Assembly (NCBI RefSeq): GCF_001264245.1
Contig: NZ_CP011339.1
Span: forward strand, 3,844,001 to 3,908,000
From: Microcystis panniformis FACHB-1757
Lineage (GTDB): Bacteria; Cyanobacteriota; Cyanobacteriia; Cyanobacteriales; Microcystaceae
Reading direction: 5' to 3'
DNA length: 64,000 nt
Of the stretch, positions 63,168 to 64,000 are shown piece by piece. Both the position numbers and the translations under genes were made by a program. The notes under the pieces were generated by a model. It worked only from the letters and a program-made list of their open reading frames with translations. It made no database searches and had not been told where the DNA came from. How positions within the stretch are numbered: the stretch's first letter is position 1; every line of letters begins with the position of its first letter.

Positions 63168-64000
63168 GTAGCTTTATTCCCGTCAATGAGCCACTACTTG
63201 CGGGCAAGGAAAAACAGTATCTTAACGAATGTATTGATAGCGGTTGGATTTCTTCGGAAGGTCCCTTCGTTCAGAAGTTTGAAGAAAATTTTGCCCTCGC
63301 TGTTGGGCGAAAGTATGCCGTTTCCGTGTGCAATGGTTCTATGGCCTTAGAAGCGGCCATCGTCGCTTTAGGAATTGGTTCGGGGGATGAGGTGATTCTC
63401 CCCACTTTTACCATCATTTCCTGCGGAGCTGCCATTGTCAAAGCCGGGGCGATTCCCGTGGTGGTGGACTGCGAAGCGCAGACTTGGAACATGGATATCG
63501 CTCAGATAGAGGCAAAAATCACGCCCCGCACTAAAGCGATAATGGTGGTTCATATCTACGGATTACCGGTGGCAATGACTCCAGTTTTAGAATTAGCTCA
63601 AAAATACGGTTTAAAAATTATTGAAGATGCGGCGGAAATGCACGGTCAAACCTATCAAGGTAAACCCTGCGGCAGTTTCGGTGATATCAGCATCTTTAGT
63701 TTCTATTCCAACAAACATATTACCACTGGGGAAGGGGCATGATTGTCACCAACCAAGAGGATATTTTTGAGCGTTGTCATTCCCTGAGAAATTTATATTT
63801 TCAGCCCCAACGACGTTTTATTCACGAAGAACTGGGCTGGAATCTGAGGATGACTAATCTGCAAGCGGCAGTGGGTTTAGCACAATTAGAACAGCTAGAA
63901 ACTTTTGTCCAGCGCAAGAGAAAAATGGGCAGACGCTACAGGGAATTATTGCAAAATATCCCCTCTCTAGAATTGCCCCTACCTCAAACCGATTATGCCG
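63164..64000 (+). pseudogene. DegT/DnrJ/EryC1/StrS aminotransferase with a one-base frameshift, cut by the window end
   Basis: PLP-dependent sugar aminotransferase. The first frame runs from 63164 to a TGA at 63740, with the PLP aspartate region IIEDAAEMHG and Schiff-base lysine K184 in SFYSNKHITTGEG. The family continues GGMIVTN, but here GAAGGGGCATG gives GA and stop. Adding one G to the GGGG run at 63734-63737 restores GGMIVTNQEDIF, then ERCHSLRNLYFQ, to the window end. It is a real frameshift or a homopolymer sequencing error. Such enzymes build amino-sugars for surface polysaccharides. Confidence 0.85.

Noticed and set aside
1..64000. tRNA or rRNA genes
   Set aside because: I scanned intergenic regions for T-loop-like GTTCGANTC segments and clover-leaf arms and saw none that fit; a dedicated tRNA search would be needed to exclude them.

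Overview
The window looks like chromosome of a bloom-forming unicellular cyanobacterium, most probably Microcystis aeruginosa or a close relative. The reasons are the many HIP1-type GCGATCGC palindromes, low-GC intergenic DNA packed with 7-8 bp tandem repeats, hairpin repeats and MITEs, cyanobacterial marker genes (a cmp-type bicarbonate transporter, a Ycf46-like AAA ATPase, a DUF3146-type protein, Uma2 and pentapeptide-repeat proteins), and several genes broken by insertions or point lesions. The species call is inference from style and recognised proteins; no database search was possible.

Layout. 1-2810: a CobW-type GTPase fragment, an amidohydrolase translationally coupled to it, and an orphan tnpB element inserted just upstream of the amidohydrolase. 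2871-8745: a leftward run of unusual genes without evident signal peptides: an unknown 152-aa protein, an unknown 426-aa protein, a PI-PLC-like protein, a class 3 lipase broken by an in-frame amber codon, a peptidoglycan-binding/GH19 protein, and the remnant of a second lipase. Two intergenic regions share a ~100-bp cassette with a hairpin. 8931-13114: glycogen debranching enzyme, TVP38/DedA-like membrane protein, DnaJ/CbpA-type chaperone. 14127-18134: a STAND (NB-ARC-TPR) NTPase gene broken by an in-frame TGA and by a precisely definable IS630-type insertion, followed by four 272-bp palindrome-bearing repeats. 19254-21342: an enolase-superfamily epimerase plus a DUF1611 protein, matching the dgcA-dgcN arrangement of D-glutamate metabolism.

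21550-34285 is mainly housekeeping: LptF/G permease, purA, rplY, a DUF4351 protein, DUF389, DUF3146, argC, a PBP4-type D,D-peptidase, and the fatty-acid/phospholipid genes plsX-fabH-fabD separated by heptamer tracts and closed by a strong terminator. 34518-44022 holds two pentapeptide-repeat proteins, a GT-C glycosyltransferase, a MASE1-GAF histidine kinase divergent from a NarL-type regulator, a Uma2 nuclease and a ferritin-like protein. 44689-46357 is a repeat island: a 110-bp inverted repeat encloses four 185-bp tandem repeats, two gene remnants and two MITEs, one of which lies in an arm whose partner preserves the empty site.

46572-53200 carries a class II aldolase-like pair, argH, a Nudix hydrolase, a formylglycine-generating-enzyme-like protein, a truncated HNH nuclease with its partner, and a J-domain protein. 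53789-59097 is a four-gene ABC importer; sequence details favour cmpABCD (bicarbonate) over nrtABCD (nitrate). It is followed by a PsiE-like protein, an SH3 protein and a Ycf46-like AAA ATPase, a family linked to CO2 use. The window ends in a cupin gene overlapping a DegT/DnrJ-type aminotransferase gene that carries a one-base frameshift in a G run.
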